Below the pieces are notes generated by a model. The model saw nothing but the letters and a program-made list of their open reading frames with translations. It searched no databases and was not told the DNA's origin. Position numbers and translations under genes: made by a program. From Wyeomyia smithii (taxonomy: Eukaryota; Arthropoda; Insecta; Diptera; Culicidae), in NCBI RefSeq assembly GCF_029784165.1, contig NC_073695.1, positions 248,867,589 through 248,931,588 on the forward strand: a stretch of DNA of 64,000 nt, read 5' to 3'. The stretch's first letter is position 1. The number at the start of each line of letters is the position of its first letter. Positions 1 through 11,394 of this stretch are shown piece by piece.

Positions 1-1702
1 AAATAAACTAAAACAACATAAGTAATACAAACTAATTACAAATTGAAAAAATCATCATCAGCATCATCATCTTCCGCTGTGATCGCTTAAATTATGTGTT
101 GAATTGTTTCCAGAAAATTTGAAGTTCATTATACTTATCAGCAGGAAAAATGTCTTTCGCTGCAATGTTCATTTCTTCTAGTGATTTTCGATGTTTCATT
201 GTTTCATATATATGTTATCTTCCTAATCCGGTTTCTATGGTTGAAAGAGGAGATTTAAATACATGTATAACACCATGAATTGACAACTTACTAGACATTG
301 AATTAGGTGGTGCCGCTGAAGTTGAAGGCTCCATAATAAAATTCAACGAATTTATAAATTTGAAAACCAAGACACTGGAATGACACAACGTTCTAAATGA
401 ATACGAAAAGATGCAGAAGGCGACGGCTGTTCTGTGTTTTTTTCTCATAAAGCCATATGTGTGCTTTATTTTTGTATGCAAACGAGTGCGAAGCAATCTT
501 AAAACGGGCTATTGTTAGCCGGAGTTTGATGGTATGAATTTGCTGCTAGTATTTGACACTTCAATCAGTTTAGCGAATTTCATGATTATAAATTGAAAAG
601 GGCTGACTGTTTTTAATATTGTTTTAAATTTGCAGAAAGTGATAAAGTTTGACATAATTGAAATTTCATAAAGATTTGTTTACTGTTTCCTTGTTTAACA
701 CTTATTTTATAACTTTTTATGGATAAATTTTGTGATTTTTGCCCAAATTTATATTTTATCCTTACGGATTGAGTACGATATCATAAATTTCCATTAATGG
801 GGTATCATGGTTATAATTAATATTAATCCTGGATGAAACTTCAACTTCAAAAATTAAAACTAAAAAAATCTGCCATCACTTTTTTCAATAAGTGACAATT
901 TGCGCAGTTTTGCGCTGCAGCGAACAGTATGCATTTGAAAGCTTACGTTTTTACCTAAATTTTGAATGTAGTCACAACCGTGGCAAACTGCGGCAACTAA
1001 ACTTTTAAACTACTTTTCTACAAAAAATCACGTTTTTTTTATTTTTTTTAGTGTCAGGCCTACTATAACCAAATTTTACAATATCTAATGAAAAGGGTTT
1101 GTTTTGCACAATATTTACAACAATTTTTCCTTTGGCGTCAAAAAATTCCAAGCTATCATTGAAGCTACAGATCGTTTCAAAGTAATGACCTTTTTTTTAA
1201 AAAAAAAAAGACAGAAAACGTCAGTTCGCCAAGCTTTGAAAAGTCATAAAAAATTTAGATTTCATGATATTCCGCCCAAATTTTGGATTTAGACACTTGT
1301 CATAGCAATAAAGGAAAAATCTTATGAAACAGCTAACGAAAAAATTTTTTTTTGGCTGATGGCCAGCGATTCCCCACTGTGCAATGGTTGCGAACAGCAG
1401 GGCAACTAAACAAGTAATTCTAGATTAAGGGGTTCTATACCTTCAAGAAAAATAAGGGAAGTTTGTATTTATTTTTGAGTGCATAGCAGCATTTTTATTG
1501 CATCAAAGTGGCATTTTTCTGAAAGCACAGTTTATCCACAACAAAAAAATACGTTTGATTTTGAGATATAACAATTATCACTGGAGTAATGGCCGTTTCC
1601 CACAAAAAGCTTTTTTGCAGAGGCTTGCAGTGATCCTGATAGAGATTTAGCGGTTCAACTGAAATCAAAAAACTCATATTATTTCGTTAGTTTAGAAGTG
1701 TG
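1..1702. other. AT-rich intergenic DNA, no gene recognised
   Basis: No ORF here has recognisable domains. A minus-strand ORF at 215-496 contains a stretch beginning MEPSTS, and a second decayed frame beginning MEPSTS occurs at 47811 on the plus strand. The two might be remnants of related repetitive proteins, but the match is too short to trust. Two related blocks ending in GGCAACTAAAC lie near 974-1003 and 1381-1411 and may belong to one dispersed repeat. Confidence 0.5.
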
Positions 1703-1862
1703 CCGTGTCCTTGAACGATCGCTTTTATTGGTATTTTGTTTTCAGTGCAAACAGGAACATTTTTCCCAAAAAATGCACGTTTTGAGCGCTGAAAATTGCA
1801 TTATTTTTTTTTGCGGTAAAATGTAACTGTATTTTGCAAAAAGCGATCGTTCAAGGACCGGC
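1703..1862. mobile_element. Foldback/MITE-like inverted repeat
   Basis: The left arm GTCCTTGAACGATCGC near 1706-1721 is matched by its reverse complement GCGATCGTTCAAGGAC near 1843-1858, enclosing about 120 bp. Arms of roughly 20 bp around a short AT-rich interior fit a miniature inverted-repeat element. I could not define a clear target-site duplication, so the superfamily is not assigned. Confidence 0.55.
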
Positions 1863-2134
1863 GAATTTAATGAAGAAAATTTAAAAGTAAATTGAAGGAA
1901 ATCGGTTCAGTGGTTTTTCCACAATCAGGATCACGGCAAAGTCATTTTTTGAAAAACACCATTCCGTGATAAACGCGTATAAAGTTCCAAGTTTAGCTTA
2001 TGCGGTCGTGGCGAGGCGCGCTGCAAATCGCTCTAACTTTCTCCTTATTGTTCAGACCTGCAATAAAAAAAAATTCGATTCTTTAAAAACTAAAAAGGTA
2101 TATAATCCCTTAATTATTTTTGGAAAGGTCTCAA

Positions 2135-2470
2135 GCACTAGATCTTGGCAGGCTTTGTTTGGCTCATCTTTATTTTAAAGAGAAAACAGTTTTCTTCCCT
2201 CTTAACAACTGTGAGCTTACATTCAATGTGCATCACACCATCTGCTGTAGAGAGAGCGCAGAGTAATAGTTTCTCTGACGAAAAAACGCTCCTAATTTGA
2301 CAGAGCAAAAACCCAGTGAAACTCTTGTAAATGGCCCATCCGAGCACGCAAGAAAAGTGAAATAAATTGCTCGGCGATCAACTGAGCATTGCGTTACCGT
2401 TCTCAGTGCTCTGGGGTGCGGCAAAAACAGTATAAAATCGAACTTTCTGCAGAATACGCACCCATGGTGA
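2135..2470. repeat. Dispersed repeat, partner at 58200-58410
   Basis: This block starts near GGCAGGCTTTG and includes an AAAGAGAAAAC segment, a TTTGACAGA segment and AAGTGAAAT followed by ATTG. The same order of blocks recurs at 58205-58400 in the same orientation, with substitutions and a shorter middle. The copies look like diverged members of an unclassified interspersed repeat. No coding potential is visible. Confidence 0.55.
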
Positions 2471-2834
2471 GTTGTGATTCTTCCTATAATATTAAACTGG
2501 CAAACGGTTAGGATGTGGCTTAAGTGTTTTGATATTGGGCCAACTCCTCTTTAGTAAAGGAGAATCTAACGAAAACTACTCCCTTAAACTGAGAGAGCAA
2601 ACAAATGTTTACCCCTAACACAAGAGTGAAAGGAACTCTGCGACTGAAATACTCTACGCCTAAATGAGGATAATTACTCACTCTGTGTAAGAGAAAGTCT
2701 AGTTCTCCAAGGGGTTTGGCAGGTAGAGAAGGAAATTTGAGCAAAAATCAAGAGAACAAGAGAGGCTTTCTCATACTATTTAGTCAGTGATATCGTATTT
2801 TAATGTGTGAATGAGAAGCCGATAGCACTTTAAT

Positions 2835-3200
2835 AGCAAAAAATTCGAATGTCGTTCCAAGCCGGAACACGATACGTGTTATATTATTGCGTGAGTGAAA
2901 GCACCACAGTCATAGGTCTTTCTCCACTGGTTACAAATAATAAAATGCGATTTATTGAATCTTTCGTCTGGTGAAGATGAGAGGAAGTGAAACTTGACAA
3001 AAAGGCGAAGCCTATTTTGAAGCACTCAGGAGAGGGCTTCTGATTAAACTAGTAACATTTTTTTCAATAGATGGTCTGACGCACGGACGGTTCTATATTA
3101 GCAGTAGCGTAGCGGGTTGTGGCTGTAGGGACGGTGGATTAAGGCAGTAGCAGCAGATTTTCCGGATTTGCTTTCGACTCAAACAAATCTTACCGGTTGG
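2835..3200 (+). repeat. Dispersed repeat, partner at 35200-35580
   Basis: Ordered matching blocks are shared with 35200-35580: AACACGATACG, a GAAAGCACCA/GAGAGCACCA block, AAAGGCG, GTAGCAGCAGAT, ACTCAAACAAATC-like sequence and GGTTGGTCACC. Both copies are in the same orientation. The right-hand copy contains a TATAAAAGAG box that is lost here. The class is unknown; a transcribed repeat with a Pol II promoter is one possibility. Confidence 0.5.
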
Positions 3201-3329
3201 TCACCTATCTTAGTCGCAGCGTGGTATTGTTCAGTGTGTGCATATGTAAAAGTTTATTTGTCGCTACTTTCAACTCTAAAAAAAACACATTTTTTAGATT
3301 CTTAACTGTCTTAAGTTCATCGTGTTGTT

Positions 3330-4032
3330 ACCTGAAAGGGTTTTGTTTTGCTATCCTGATAACTTTCATTTTATTTTCTATTACGATCTTTCAAAAGCTG
3401 GGTCTCTTTCGAATTTGGTCCTTTCCTGCCTTTTTTACACTATTCTGAGCTCTTGGGCTTTAGAAATGAAGGTGCATTCTGAGATCAATGTCAGAACATC
3501 CTCTGTTTTGGTCTAGGCTTTTCCTTAGCCTAAATTAAGAACCCTTTTCAGACCCCTAGAATAATTTTTTCGTTGTGCTGAGCTCAATTTGAAACTATTC
3601 ATCTTTTGATCTTTTTAAAATTTAAAAGCGTTTTTTCACAACTCCGAGTTTAATTTAAAGGTCGCTTACTGTTCCGGCTTTTGGTGGTCAAAGCATTTTT
3701 CACTATTTTGTTCAAAATTTGAGATAATTTTTATCATTTCATCATCATTTTAAATATTTTGTTTATTTTATATTTTTTAATTTTATCAAAACGTATTTGA
3801 CACGGCACTATTACTTATAATGCTTTACGTAGCCAACTGGAGATTTTTCTTCTACAGGAGCGGTTTTATGACTTTTGGGTACGTGATTTGCTATACTGAG
3901 CTTAATTTTGGGGCATATTATTGCAGTTCGTTGTTATGGCCTATTCTGACTTTGAAAAGATTTTTTTCCCCATTCTGAGCTCAACTTGAAATTATTTTTC
4001 GTTTTGGCCTCTATCATCAAGTTTTTTCGCTA
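3330..4032 (+). repeat. Degenerate minisatellite, unit about 60 bp (left part)
   Basis: Recurrent anchors of the form TGAGCTCAATTT(G) occur near 3446, 3588, 3897 and 3978, with weaker versions near 3645 and 3716. They are separated by T-rich text such as TTTTTCGTTTTGGCC. Where neighbouring anchors survive, spacing is about 55-75 bp. The array stops where the reverse transcriptase fragment begins and resumes near 5280. Confidence 0.55.
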
Positions 4033-4368
4033 TTGTTTTTGTATTTAGCCTTCGATCGTGTTGACCATCAATCATTGCTAACTAAAATTGAGCGTTTATG
4101 TGCCTATCCTCACTTCGTTAAATGGTTGGGATCCTATATGATCAACCGTAAGCTGAATTTCAAACTTGGATCGACTCTCTCTTACAGCTTCACAAACAGC
4201 TCCGGAGTGCCTCAGGGAAGCAACTTGGGGCTTTTACTGTACTCGATTTTCCACAATGATGTCTGCCTATATCTACCTACAGGCTGTAAGCTAGCGTATG
4301 CTGATGATCTTAAAATCTTTGTCATTGTCGAATCAGTAGAAGATTGCATTGAACTACACTGCCTATAA
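4033..4368 (+). pseudogene. Non-LTR reverse transcriptase fragment (CR1/Jockey-type)
   Basis: This 111-aa open frame covers only the central reverse transcriptase motifs. It has AFDRVDHQSLL (motif A context), SSGVPQGSNLG (motif B) and LAYADDLKIF (motif C with the catalytic YADD). There is no endonuclease or upstream RT region, so it is a small relic of a LINE. The similarity style fits the CR1/Jockey group; the exact clade is inferred. The frame ends in a stop shortly after motif C, and sequence homology to the left is lost abruptly at the T-rich array. It encodes no working enzyme. Confidence 0.85.
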
Positions 4369-5280
4369 TCGCATACCAGTCCCATATGGATTTTCATCGT
4401 TTTTGAGTTAAATATCAGATTCCATCTATTTCTTGCTATACTATCGATTAAGGAAACAAAAAAGTATGTTTTATTTGAAAAAAGTCAGAAAAAAATGTGA
4501 GATCAAATTGTCCCATTTTAAAAACAATCCCACCAAATGTTTTTCCTGATAAATACTTGGTGCTGTTTTTCAAGCTTTTTAGTGTTAAAAAATCATCAAA
4601 TGATCAATAATTGCAAGATTATTTTAAATAAATTCCAATCCAATTTTAGGTGGACATTGAAACTGCAACTTTTTCTCAAAGTTCGTTTTCGAAAGGTTAT
4701 TGGTTTCGTCAATCGGAGGGATAATAGTCTTGAGCAATACTGCTTCTGCAAAAGTTTAATTTCCTGTGGATAGTCTGCTCACTTCAAATAAATATTCAAG
4801 TTGATATTGTCAGAACTCAGATGTTTTTAGTTGCTTAGCTAAAAACAGCTTGTACCTCTTTTCATAATGGGTGGATGTCTTCGCCATTCTCTATGCATAA
4901 TATTTAGAAGCTGTCTGCGGTGATCATTACTCGAATATTATTGCTAAAGCAAACATAAACTTAGGATTCATCACTAATAGTTGCAAGTTTCCGTGACCCC
5001 CGTATCATTAAGATCTAGTTACTGTTTGAGACTTAACTTTAGACGAACTAACTACGGGAAAAATGAACCTGTTTTTAGCGATTTGTAAAGAATTTAACGA
5101 AATGTACCATTTATTCGATTTTTGTCAATCTTGTGAAATTTTCAAGAACCATCCGAAACTATTCAACTCGGCCGCTCAAGTGCCCTTGTAATAGTTTAAA
5201 GTTTAAGTTTTATTCATGTAGACAAATGCAGTCAGATGAAATAATACAGGAATAATATTTTTTTTTGTTTTTTTTTTCAG
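4369..5280. other. Unassigned sequence following the RT fragment
   Basis: No ORF with recognisable domains. This segment probably belongs in part to the same inserted element, because the flanking minisatellite resumes only at about 5280, just after a T-run ending in TTTTCAG. I see no poly-A tail or duplicated target site that would fix the insertion boundaries. Confidence 0.4.
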
Positions 5281-5860
5281 ATTGTAAGCTTTAGTCTGAA
5301 ATTCTAGAAGCACTTTCTGTGAATTCTGAGCTCAATTTAGATTTTTTTTATCTTTTCTGGTCTTTTTTAACGATCATTTTCATATTTAACATCTTTTTGA
5401 CCTTCAAAAGCGTTTCTTCGCCAGTGTTCAGTTTGGGTCATTTTTTATTTCGGCCTTTCTCGTCTTCACGAGTCCGAGTCCAATTCGGGATAATTTTTTA
5501 TTTTGGGCTTTTTCATTTGCAGGAGCATTTTTGCATTATTATGAACTCAATTTGACGTCATTTTTGTAGTTTTTTAGCTTAGAAGTGGTTTTTTGCTGCT
5601 TTGAGCTTAATTTTTGAATATTTTTCTGACAATCCTAAAGCACGTTGTTTGTAATTTTGAGATTAAGCTATGCTAATTTTCTTTTTCAACATTTTTCAAA
5701 ATGTTTCTTCGTCATTCAGATCTAAATTTGTTTCTTATTTTCGGTTTTTTGTTCTTTGAGCTCAACTTTAGATACTATTCTTGGTCAATCTTTAGATACA
5801 TTTTCTTCCTTTTTTAGTTGAATTTTTTTTCTTTTTGGCCTTTGAAAATGTCTGCTCGTG
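5280..5860 (+). repeat. Degenerate minisatellite, unit about 60 bp (right part)
   Basis: The TGAGCTCAATTT-type anchors return near 5328, 5544, 5605, 5663, 5717 and 5757, spaced about 40-66 bp, again joined by T-rich text. It is the continuation of the array at 3330-4032, now separated by the reverse-transcriptase-bearing insertion. Confidence 0.55.
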
Positions 5861-6822
5861 TAGGAAGCACCGGACCCGCTGATAACTGACTAAACAACCA
5901 CACAAGAATTCCCGGTCACAAGACCTTGCGGAATAGATTTCAAAAGACAATTAAGTTTATTAAATACAATTAACTTACCGTATCGGCAACCTGACATCAA
6001 TCTCCTACCTTGTTTATTCTTAAGCCATTTTATGGCCGTTTCGTTCTATATGAGCAAAAGTTCCAGAGACTATGATAGCTGAGATAGGCTACTTTTTAAT
6101 GCCCTCGATCTCCGAGTGCTGAGTACCTTGCGCGATTCCACTAACTAACCTACATTTTACTATTTGCTCCCCAATTCTTAGTTTTCGCACTAATTGAACG
6201 TAGCAGAAGGTTGTGGTCAAATAAAGGGACAGTACCCTGTAGGCTAATGTGGGAGGAATGGAGGGTGACGTTACATAAGTCTCCGCTGTGATATGCTGTG
6301 AGTCTTCTTGAAGAGAAAGACTTACATCGAGGTAGTGCTTGAAATTGGAAATATGGGGTGGGTGGTTTGCTCAGCGCTACGTTTTTTTGGAAAATTTTAA
6401 CGTTTTTTCTCATTTCTTCATTATCAGAAAATATTTTGGTAGTGCGTTGATAGCAAAAAAATTAATGAAACCTCGCAGATAACTGATACTACATTTTGAC
6501 AAAAACAAATTAAAATGGAGAAGCACAAGATATTTTTGTAAAGGTTTTGTTAAAATTGCTGTGTTCATTTATCATAAAAGAAAAATTCGGTCATTAATTA
6601 TGGGAAAGAACTAGAGTCTGAATAAGCAAGTTGCAATCTAAAGTCGCTAAATTCATAAAAAATTCACCAAGACGTCATCGAAACTCCAGTCATAAGGTAG
6701 TACGAGTTATGGCTAATTTATTCAAATTGAATTTGAACAGAATCAACACTAATAAATTTGAACAATTTGCATGCCTTGCTACTGAATTCCACGTACCTAA
6801 ATACTTCGTGTGAGCGAATTTA
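5861..6822. other. Intergenic DNA, no gene recognised
   Basis: Short ORFs on both strands lack motifs and look like chance frames. The segment ends at the Helitron insertion site, whose left flanking base is A at 6822. Confidence 0.45.
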
Positions 6823-6924
6823 TCTACTATATAAAAATGGAATTCCGTAACGCTTGATCTTATTGATATTATTCCCTCAGTAACTGACGTGTACAATAAT
6901 CATTACCATTTTAAATCATTCTAA

Positions 6925-8770
6925 ATCAAAAATAATAAGCGGTGATATGTAGGTTTTTTAACAAGAAAATGTTCGCTGATGTTCAGGAAAGTCATTTGAG
7001 AAAAAATAAAAGGTATCTAATTACTAAAACTTGAGATATTATTCACAAAACTACGTAAACCATGCAAAATTATGACTTTCTGTGCTAAATTTGCCTCTAA
7101 ATCAAAATTCAAAGCGATGACATATGATTCTTTTTTCACTAAAATGTTTGTTAATGTTCGGGGAAGACATTCGAGAAAAAAATATTAGTATCTGATTACT
7201 AAAACTTGAGATATTATCCACAAAACTACGTGAAACATGCAAAATTATGACTTTTTATACTTAATTCGTCTCCAAATCAAAATTCAAAGCGATGACATGT
7301 GATTTATTGTTCATTAAAATATTCGTGGATGTTTAAAAAAGACATTTGAGAAAAAATAACAGGTATCTAATTACTAAAACTTGAGATATTATTCACGAAA
7401 CTACGTAAAACCTGCAAAATTATGACTTTCTGTGCTGAATTTGCCTCTAAATCAAAATTCAAAGCGATGACATATGATTTTTTTTTCACTAAAATGTTTG
7501 GTTATGTCCAGGAAAGACATGTGAGGAAAAATAATTAGTATCTGATCACTAAAACTTCAGATATTATTCACAAAACTACGTAAAACATGCAAAATTATGA
7601 CTTTTTATACTTAATTCGTCTCCAAATCAAAATTCAAAGCGATGACATGTGATTCTCTTTTTATTGAAATGTTCGTTGATGTTTAAGAAAGGCATTTGAG
7701 AAAAAATAACAGGTATCTAATCACTAAAACAAGAGATGTTATTCACGAAACTACGTAAAACATGCAAAATTAAGACTTTATGTGCTAAATTTGCATCTAA
7801 ATCAAAATACAAAGTGATGGAATATGATTCTTTTTTCACTTAAATGTTTGTTAATGTTCAGGAGAGCCATTTGAGGAAAAATAATTAGTATCTGATCACT
7901 AAAACTTGAGATATTATTCACAAAACTACGTAAAACATGCGAAATTATGACTTTTTATATTTAATTCGTCTCCAAATCAGAACTCAAAGCGATGATATGT
8001 GATTCTTTTTTCATTAAAGTGTTCGTTGATGTTTAAGAAAGACATTTGAGAAAAAATAACAGGTAATCAAACTCGAGATATTCTTCACAAAACTACGTGA
8101 AACATGCAAAATCATGTCTTTTATGCTGAATTTGCCTCTTAATCAATCGAAGCAGTAATCTGTGATTTTCACTATCATAAAATGTTCATTGTGTTAAGGA
8201 AACATATTTTAGGTATCTGATTATTTGAAATTTATATATTTTCCACAAAACCACATGAAAATGCAAAACTATAATATTTTAGGCTCAATTTGTCTCTAAA
8301 TCCGAATTCAAAGCGATGACACGTGATTTTTTTTAATACAATGTTTGTTGATATTCAGGAATGACATTCGAGAAGAATAAATGGTTATCTGATAACCGAA
8401 AATAGAGATATTATTCACAAAACTAAGTAAAACATGCAATATCATAAATATTTTGGCTCAATTTTCCTATAAATCCAGATTCAAAGCTATTGTATATGAT
8501 TTTCTTCCATTGAAATGTTTGTTTATGTTCAGGAAAGACTTTTGAGTAAAAATAACAGATTTTTGATTACTTAAAATTGAGATTTTTATTATTATTCACA
8601 ACACTACGTTTAACGAGCAAATTCATGAATATTTGAACTCAATTTGCCTCTAAATCGAAATTCAAAGCTATGATATGTAATTGTTCTTCATTGAAATGTT
8701 TGTTAATATTCAGGGAAGACATTTGAGGAAAAATAATAGATATCTTATTGCTAAAAGTTAAGATGTTACT
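6925..8770 (+). repeat. 175-bp tandem array inside Helitron A
   Basis: The block AAAGCGATGACAT recurs at 7111, 7286, 7461, 7636, 7811 and 7986, exactly 175 bp apart, with looser copies near 6939, 8149, 8310, 8483 and 8663. Two unit types alternate: one carries TTTGCCTCTAAATC, the other ATTCGTCTCCAAATC. The central units therefore form a 350-bp higher-order repeat. Flanking units are more diverged, as expected if the array grew from the middle. Confidence 0.85.
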
Positions 8771-9265
8771 TTAAAAACTACGTATGTTTGAAGATGATTT
8801 TCTGCATACAGATAAAAACACATTAAATTACTCTTTTTGAAATTTACATATGTTGTACATATAATACATGCAAAATTTTGACTTTTTGAGCATGAGCTTA
8901 GTTCGCCTGTAAATAATTTTTTTTAATAAAATGTTCGTTGTTCCTTCAACATCTGCAAATATTTTCTTGCAGAAAAAATTATGTTTTAATTTGGTGCGAG
9001 TCGAGCAGAAAATAATTACATTTCTGATATTTTCGTAGATTTGTGAATAGCGTCAAACATAACGGTATACGAAATACTTTTTTACTTTTTCTAAAACTCG
9101 ATTTTGGGACATTTGGCTGGAGGAGAGGCCCCATTTCATTGGTTTATTCTTTTTTTTTTAAATTTCTACGTAGTTATGTGGATTAAAACGTTAACTTCTT
9201 CTCAGACGTGTTCCTTGGACACCAACAAATATTTTCATTATAAAAAATTCAAATGTTATCTTTTT

Positions 9266-9277
9266 AGATATGATTAT
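9266..9277 (+). repeat. Target-site duplication, left (AGATATGATTAT)
   Basis: This 12-bp sequence immediately precedes the retrotransposon and is repeated exactly at 15442-15453. The unoccupied form occurs once in Helitron copy B near 44132-44143, reading TTTAGATATGATTATAGAGG. Confidence 0.92.
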
Positions 9278-9793
9278 CATTCATTCGTTGTTTTGCTTTC
9301 GTCTCGATTAGACGCAAATTGTTCATCTCCGTTTGAGTTTGCAAAATAACAATACACGAGTTATCGTACGGGTGTTTTTTTGTCGATTTGTTCTTGTGCT
9401 GCGCGATAACAATAGCCGGTAGTTTATCGGCAGAAACATCTTCTGCACACTGGTAGGGGCAGGCTACCCCGCCAGTGATCCGATACGCAGCTGATATATC
9501 AGCAAGAATAATTCTCCCGCACCGCTGTTACCCCGCTAGCAGCACGGACCACCATACGATCGAGCGAGTGGAAGTCAACTACAAGTGGCATCTACAAGGT
9601 CGCGTGTAGGACACGGCCACTGTGTCACAACACGAAGCTGGATCGTCATTGTTTGTTCTGCGGAGACGTTCGATTAATCCTACTATCAGCCGTGAGGTCG
9701 TGACTTAGACGTTCGGTGAAGTATTCACTTTAGAATTTTTATCATTATTATTAATAGTATTATTATTATTGTTATTATTATAATTAATATTAC

Positions 9794-9859
<66 letters not shown>

Positions 9860-10014
9860 TGTTATTAGTATTAGTATTACTGCCTTTTTTTTTATTTTGA
9901 TCCATTGTAGTTTGAAAAATTGTTTTTAAAATTTAATAGCAACTACTTGACCTCCCCCCCCCCACATTCGAATATTTATCGTTTGTGTGCGGTAGAGCGT
10001 AACGCTCCCGCAAA
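9278..10014 (+). promoter_or_regulatory. 5' UTR / internal promoter region of the I-type element
   Basis: These 737 bp of non-coding sequence lie between the element's start and the ORF1 ATG. Elements of this group are transcribed from an internal promoter within the first tens of bases, so the sequence starting CATTCATTCG should hold it. No TATA box is evident. The region includes a long TTA microsatellite and a C-run at about 9953-9963. Confidence 0.6.
9743..9877 (+). repeat. (TTA)n microsatellite in the LINE 5' UTR
   Basis: About 45 near-perfect TTA units with occasional TTG, TAC and TAG interruptions. On the minus strand it translates to a poly-asparagine chance ORF. Its position, about 140 bp before the ORF1 start, places it inside the transcribed leader. 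Confidence 0.93.
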
Positions 10015-11394
10015 ATGGACGACATGCAGGTGCAACTATTCCTGGATGTGGAAACAACTGGGGAAGAGATTGAGATCTCCCCCATCAATTCCCCTCTACC
10101 TTCCCCGCTACCTAGCCCCGTACCAAGGGTACCGGCAACACGGGTGAAAGCTTACCCAGATGCTTCGAAAGGTCCGTTCGTAGTTTACTTCAGGCCCATA
10201 AAGAAGCCTCTAAATATAATTCAAATCGGCAAGGACCTGGCAAAACAGTTTTCGGACGTAACCGAAATTACAAAGGTTAGACCGAACAAACTGCGAGTTG
10301 TTGTGAGTAGCTTGAAGCAAGCAAACGCAATTGCTAGCTACGAGCTCTTCACGAGAGAGTACCGCGTGTACATCCCTGCCAAGGACGTGGAGATCGACGG
10401 TGTGGTTACCGAAGGAAGCCTCACGGTCGATGACATTTTGCGTCACGGGGTTGGCTGCTTCAAGAACCCCCTGATTCAAGATGTAAAGATACTGGATGTC
10501 AAGCAATTGCATTCAGTATCCATCGAAGAAGGGAAGAAGAAATTCTTCCCTTCGGATTCGTTCCGTGTAACATTCGCCGGATCCGCACTGCCGAACTACA
10601 TCTCTTTGGACAGGGTTCGTCTGCCTGTACGCCTGTTCGTACCGCGGGTCATGCATTGCCAAAACTGCAAGCAGTTAGGTCATACAGCCACCTACTGCTG
10701 CAACAAGGCACGCTGCAGCAAGTGCGGAGGCAATCATGCTGAGACCGCTTGCAGTGAGGATACTGAAAAGTGTCTTTACTGCGAGGGAACTCGGCATGAC
10801 CTTTCGGCGTGTCCCGCGTACAAACAGCGCGAGGAAAAAATAAAGCGTTCCCTCAAGGAACGATCAAAGCGCTCTTTCGCAGAAATGCTGAAGAGTGCTG
10901 AGCCACCCTCGACAGGAAACATCTTTTCCTTTTTGCCAACCGATGAGGGTACATCTGACGATCCCGTCGAAGGGTGTTCTTATGCCATGCCAGAAGGATC
11001 TAGGAAGAGGAGAATGATCAACTCTCCTAATCTTTCTCGCAAAGGTCGCAAGATAACCCCTAGCGGAATGACCAATAAGCCAACACAAAAAGGAAGCGGT
11101 GAAGAAAAACCGAAGCAAGTACCTCCCGGTTTTAATTTTAAATCAAACCAGGAGTACCCACCGCTTCCTGGGGCACCAAAAACCCCTCGTGCACCCATTT
11201 CTCGATCAGAAGATAAAAAAGAAACAGGGTTCATAAAATTTTCTGATATTGTGGACTGGATATTTAAAACATTCAACATACCAGATCCCCTACAAAATAT
11301 TCTTCTTGCCCTTCTTCCTACAGTGAAAACCTTTTTGATGCAACTAGCAGCAACTTGGCCTCTCATTTCAGCTATCATATCTTTCGATGACTAA
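10015..11394 (+). CDS. ORF1 gag-like nucleic-acid-binding protein of the I-type element
   Basis: This 459-aa protein is expected to coat the element's RNA and act as a chaperone during target-primed reverse transcription. An acidic, proline-rich N-terminus (residues about 1-45) is followed by a globular region. Three CCHC zinc knuckles follow at residues about 212-268: CQNCKQLGHTATYC, CSKCGGNHAETAC and CLYCEGTRHDLSAC. A basic KERSKRS/RKRR-rich segment and a hydrophobic C-terminus complete it. The start ATG, in context AAAATGG, opens the domain-bearing frame. The frame ends by overlapping ORF2 by 8 bases. Frame and zinc ligands are intact. Confidence 0.93.
   Translation: MDDMQVQLFLDVETTGEEIEISPINSPLPSPLPSPVPRVPATRVKAYPDASKGPFVVYFRPIKKPLNIIQIGKDLAKQFSDVTEITKVRPNKLRVVVSSLKQANAIASYELFTREYRVYIPAKDVEIDGVVTEGSLTVDDILRHGVGCFKNPLIQDVKILDVKQLHSVSIEEGKKKFFPSDSFRVTFAGSALPNYISLDRVRLPVRLFVPRVMHCQNCKQLGHTATYCCNKARCSKCGGNHAETACSEDTEKCLYCEGTRHDLSACPAYKQREEKIKRSLKERSKRSFAEMLKSAEPPSTGNIFSFLPTDEGTSDDPVEGCSYAMPEGSRKRRMINSPNLSRKGRKITPSGMTNKPTQKGSGEEKPKQVPPGFNFKSNQEYPPLPGAPKTPRAPISRSEDKKETGFIKFSDIVDWIFKTFNIPDPLQNILLALLPTVKTFLMQLAATWPLISAIISFDD
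11387..11394 (+). promoter_or_regulatory. ORF1/ORF2 overlap, ATGACTAA
   Basis: The ORF2 start codon (11387-11389) precedes the ORF1 TAA stop (11392-11394), giving an 8-base overlap. This arrangement suits termination-reinitiation translation of the second ORF from a dicistronic transcript. The mechanism is inferred; the overlap is seen directly. Confidence 0.8.

Noticed and set aside
5861..6010. Possible solo LTR starting TGTAGGAAGCACC
   Set aside because: No matching CA end, duplication or second copy could be found.
6925..8770. Regular repeats considered as a CRISPR array
   Set aside because: Units are contiguous 175-bp tandem repeats without unique spacers, in a eukaryotic Helitron.
9705..9905. 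Minus-strand poly-asparagine ORF
   Set aside because: It is the translation of the TTA microsatellite in the LINE leader, on the wrong strand.
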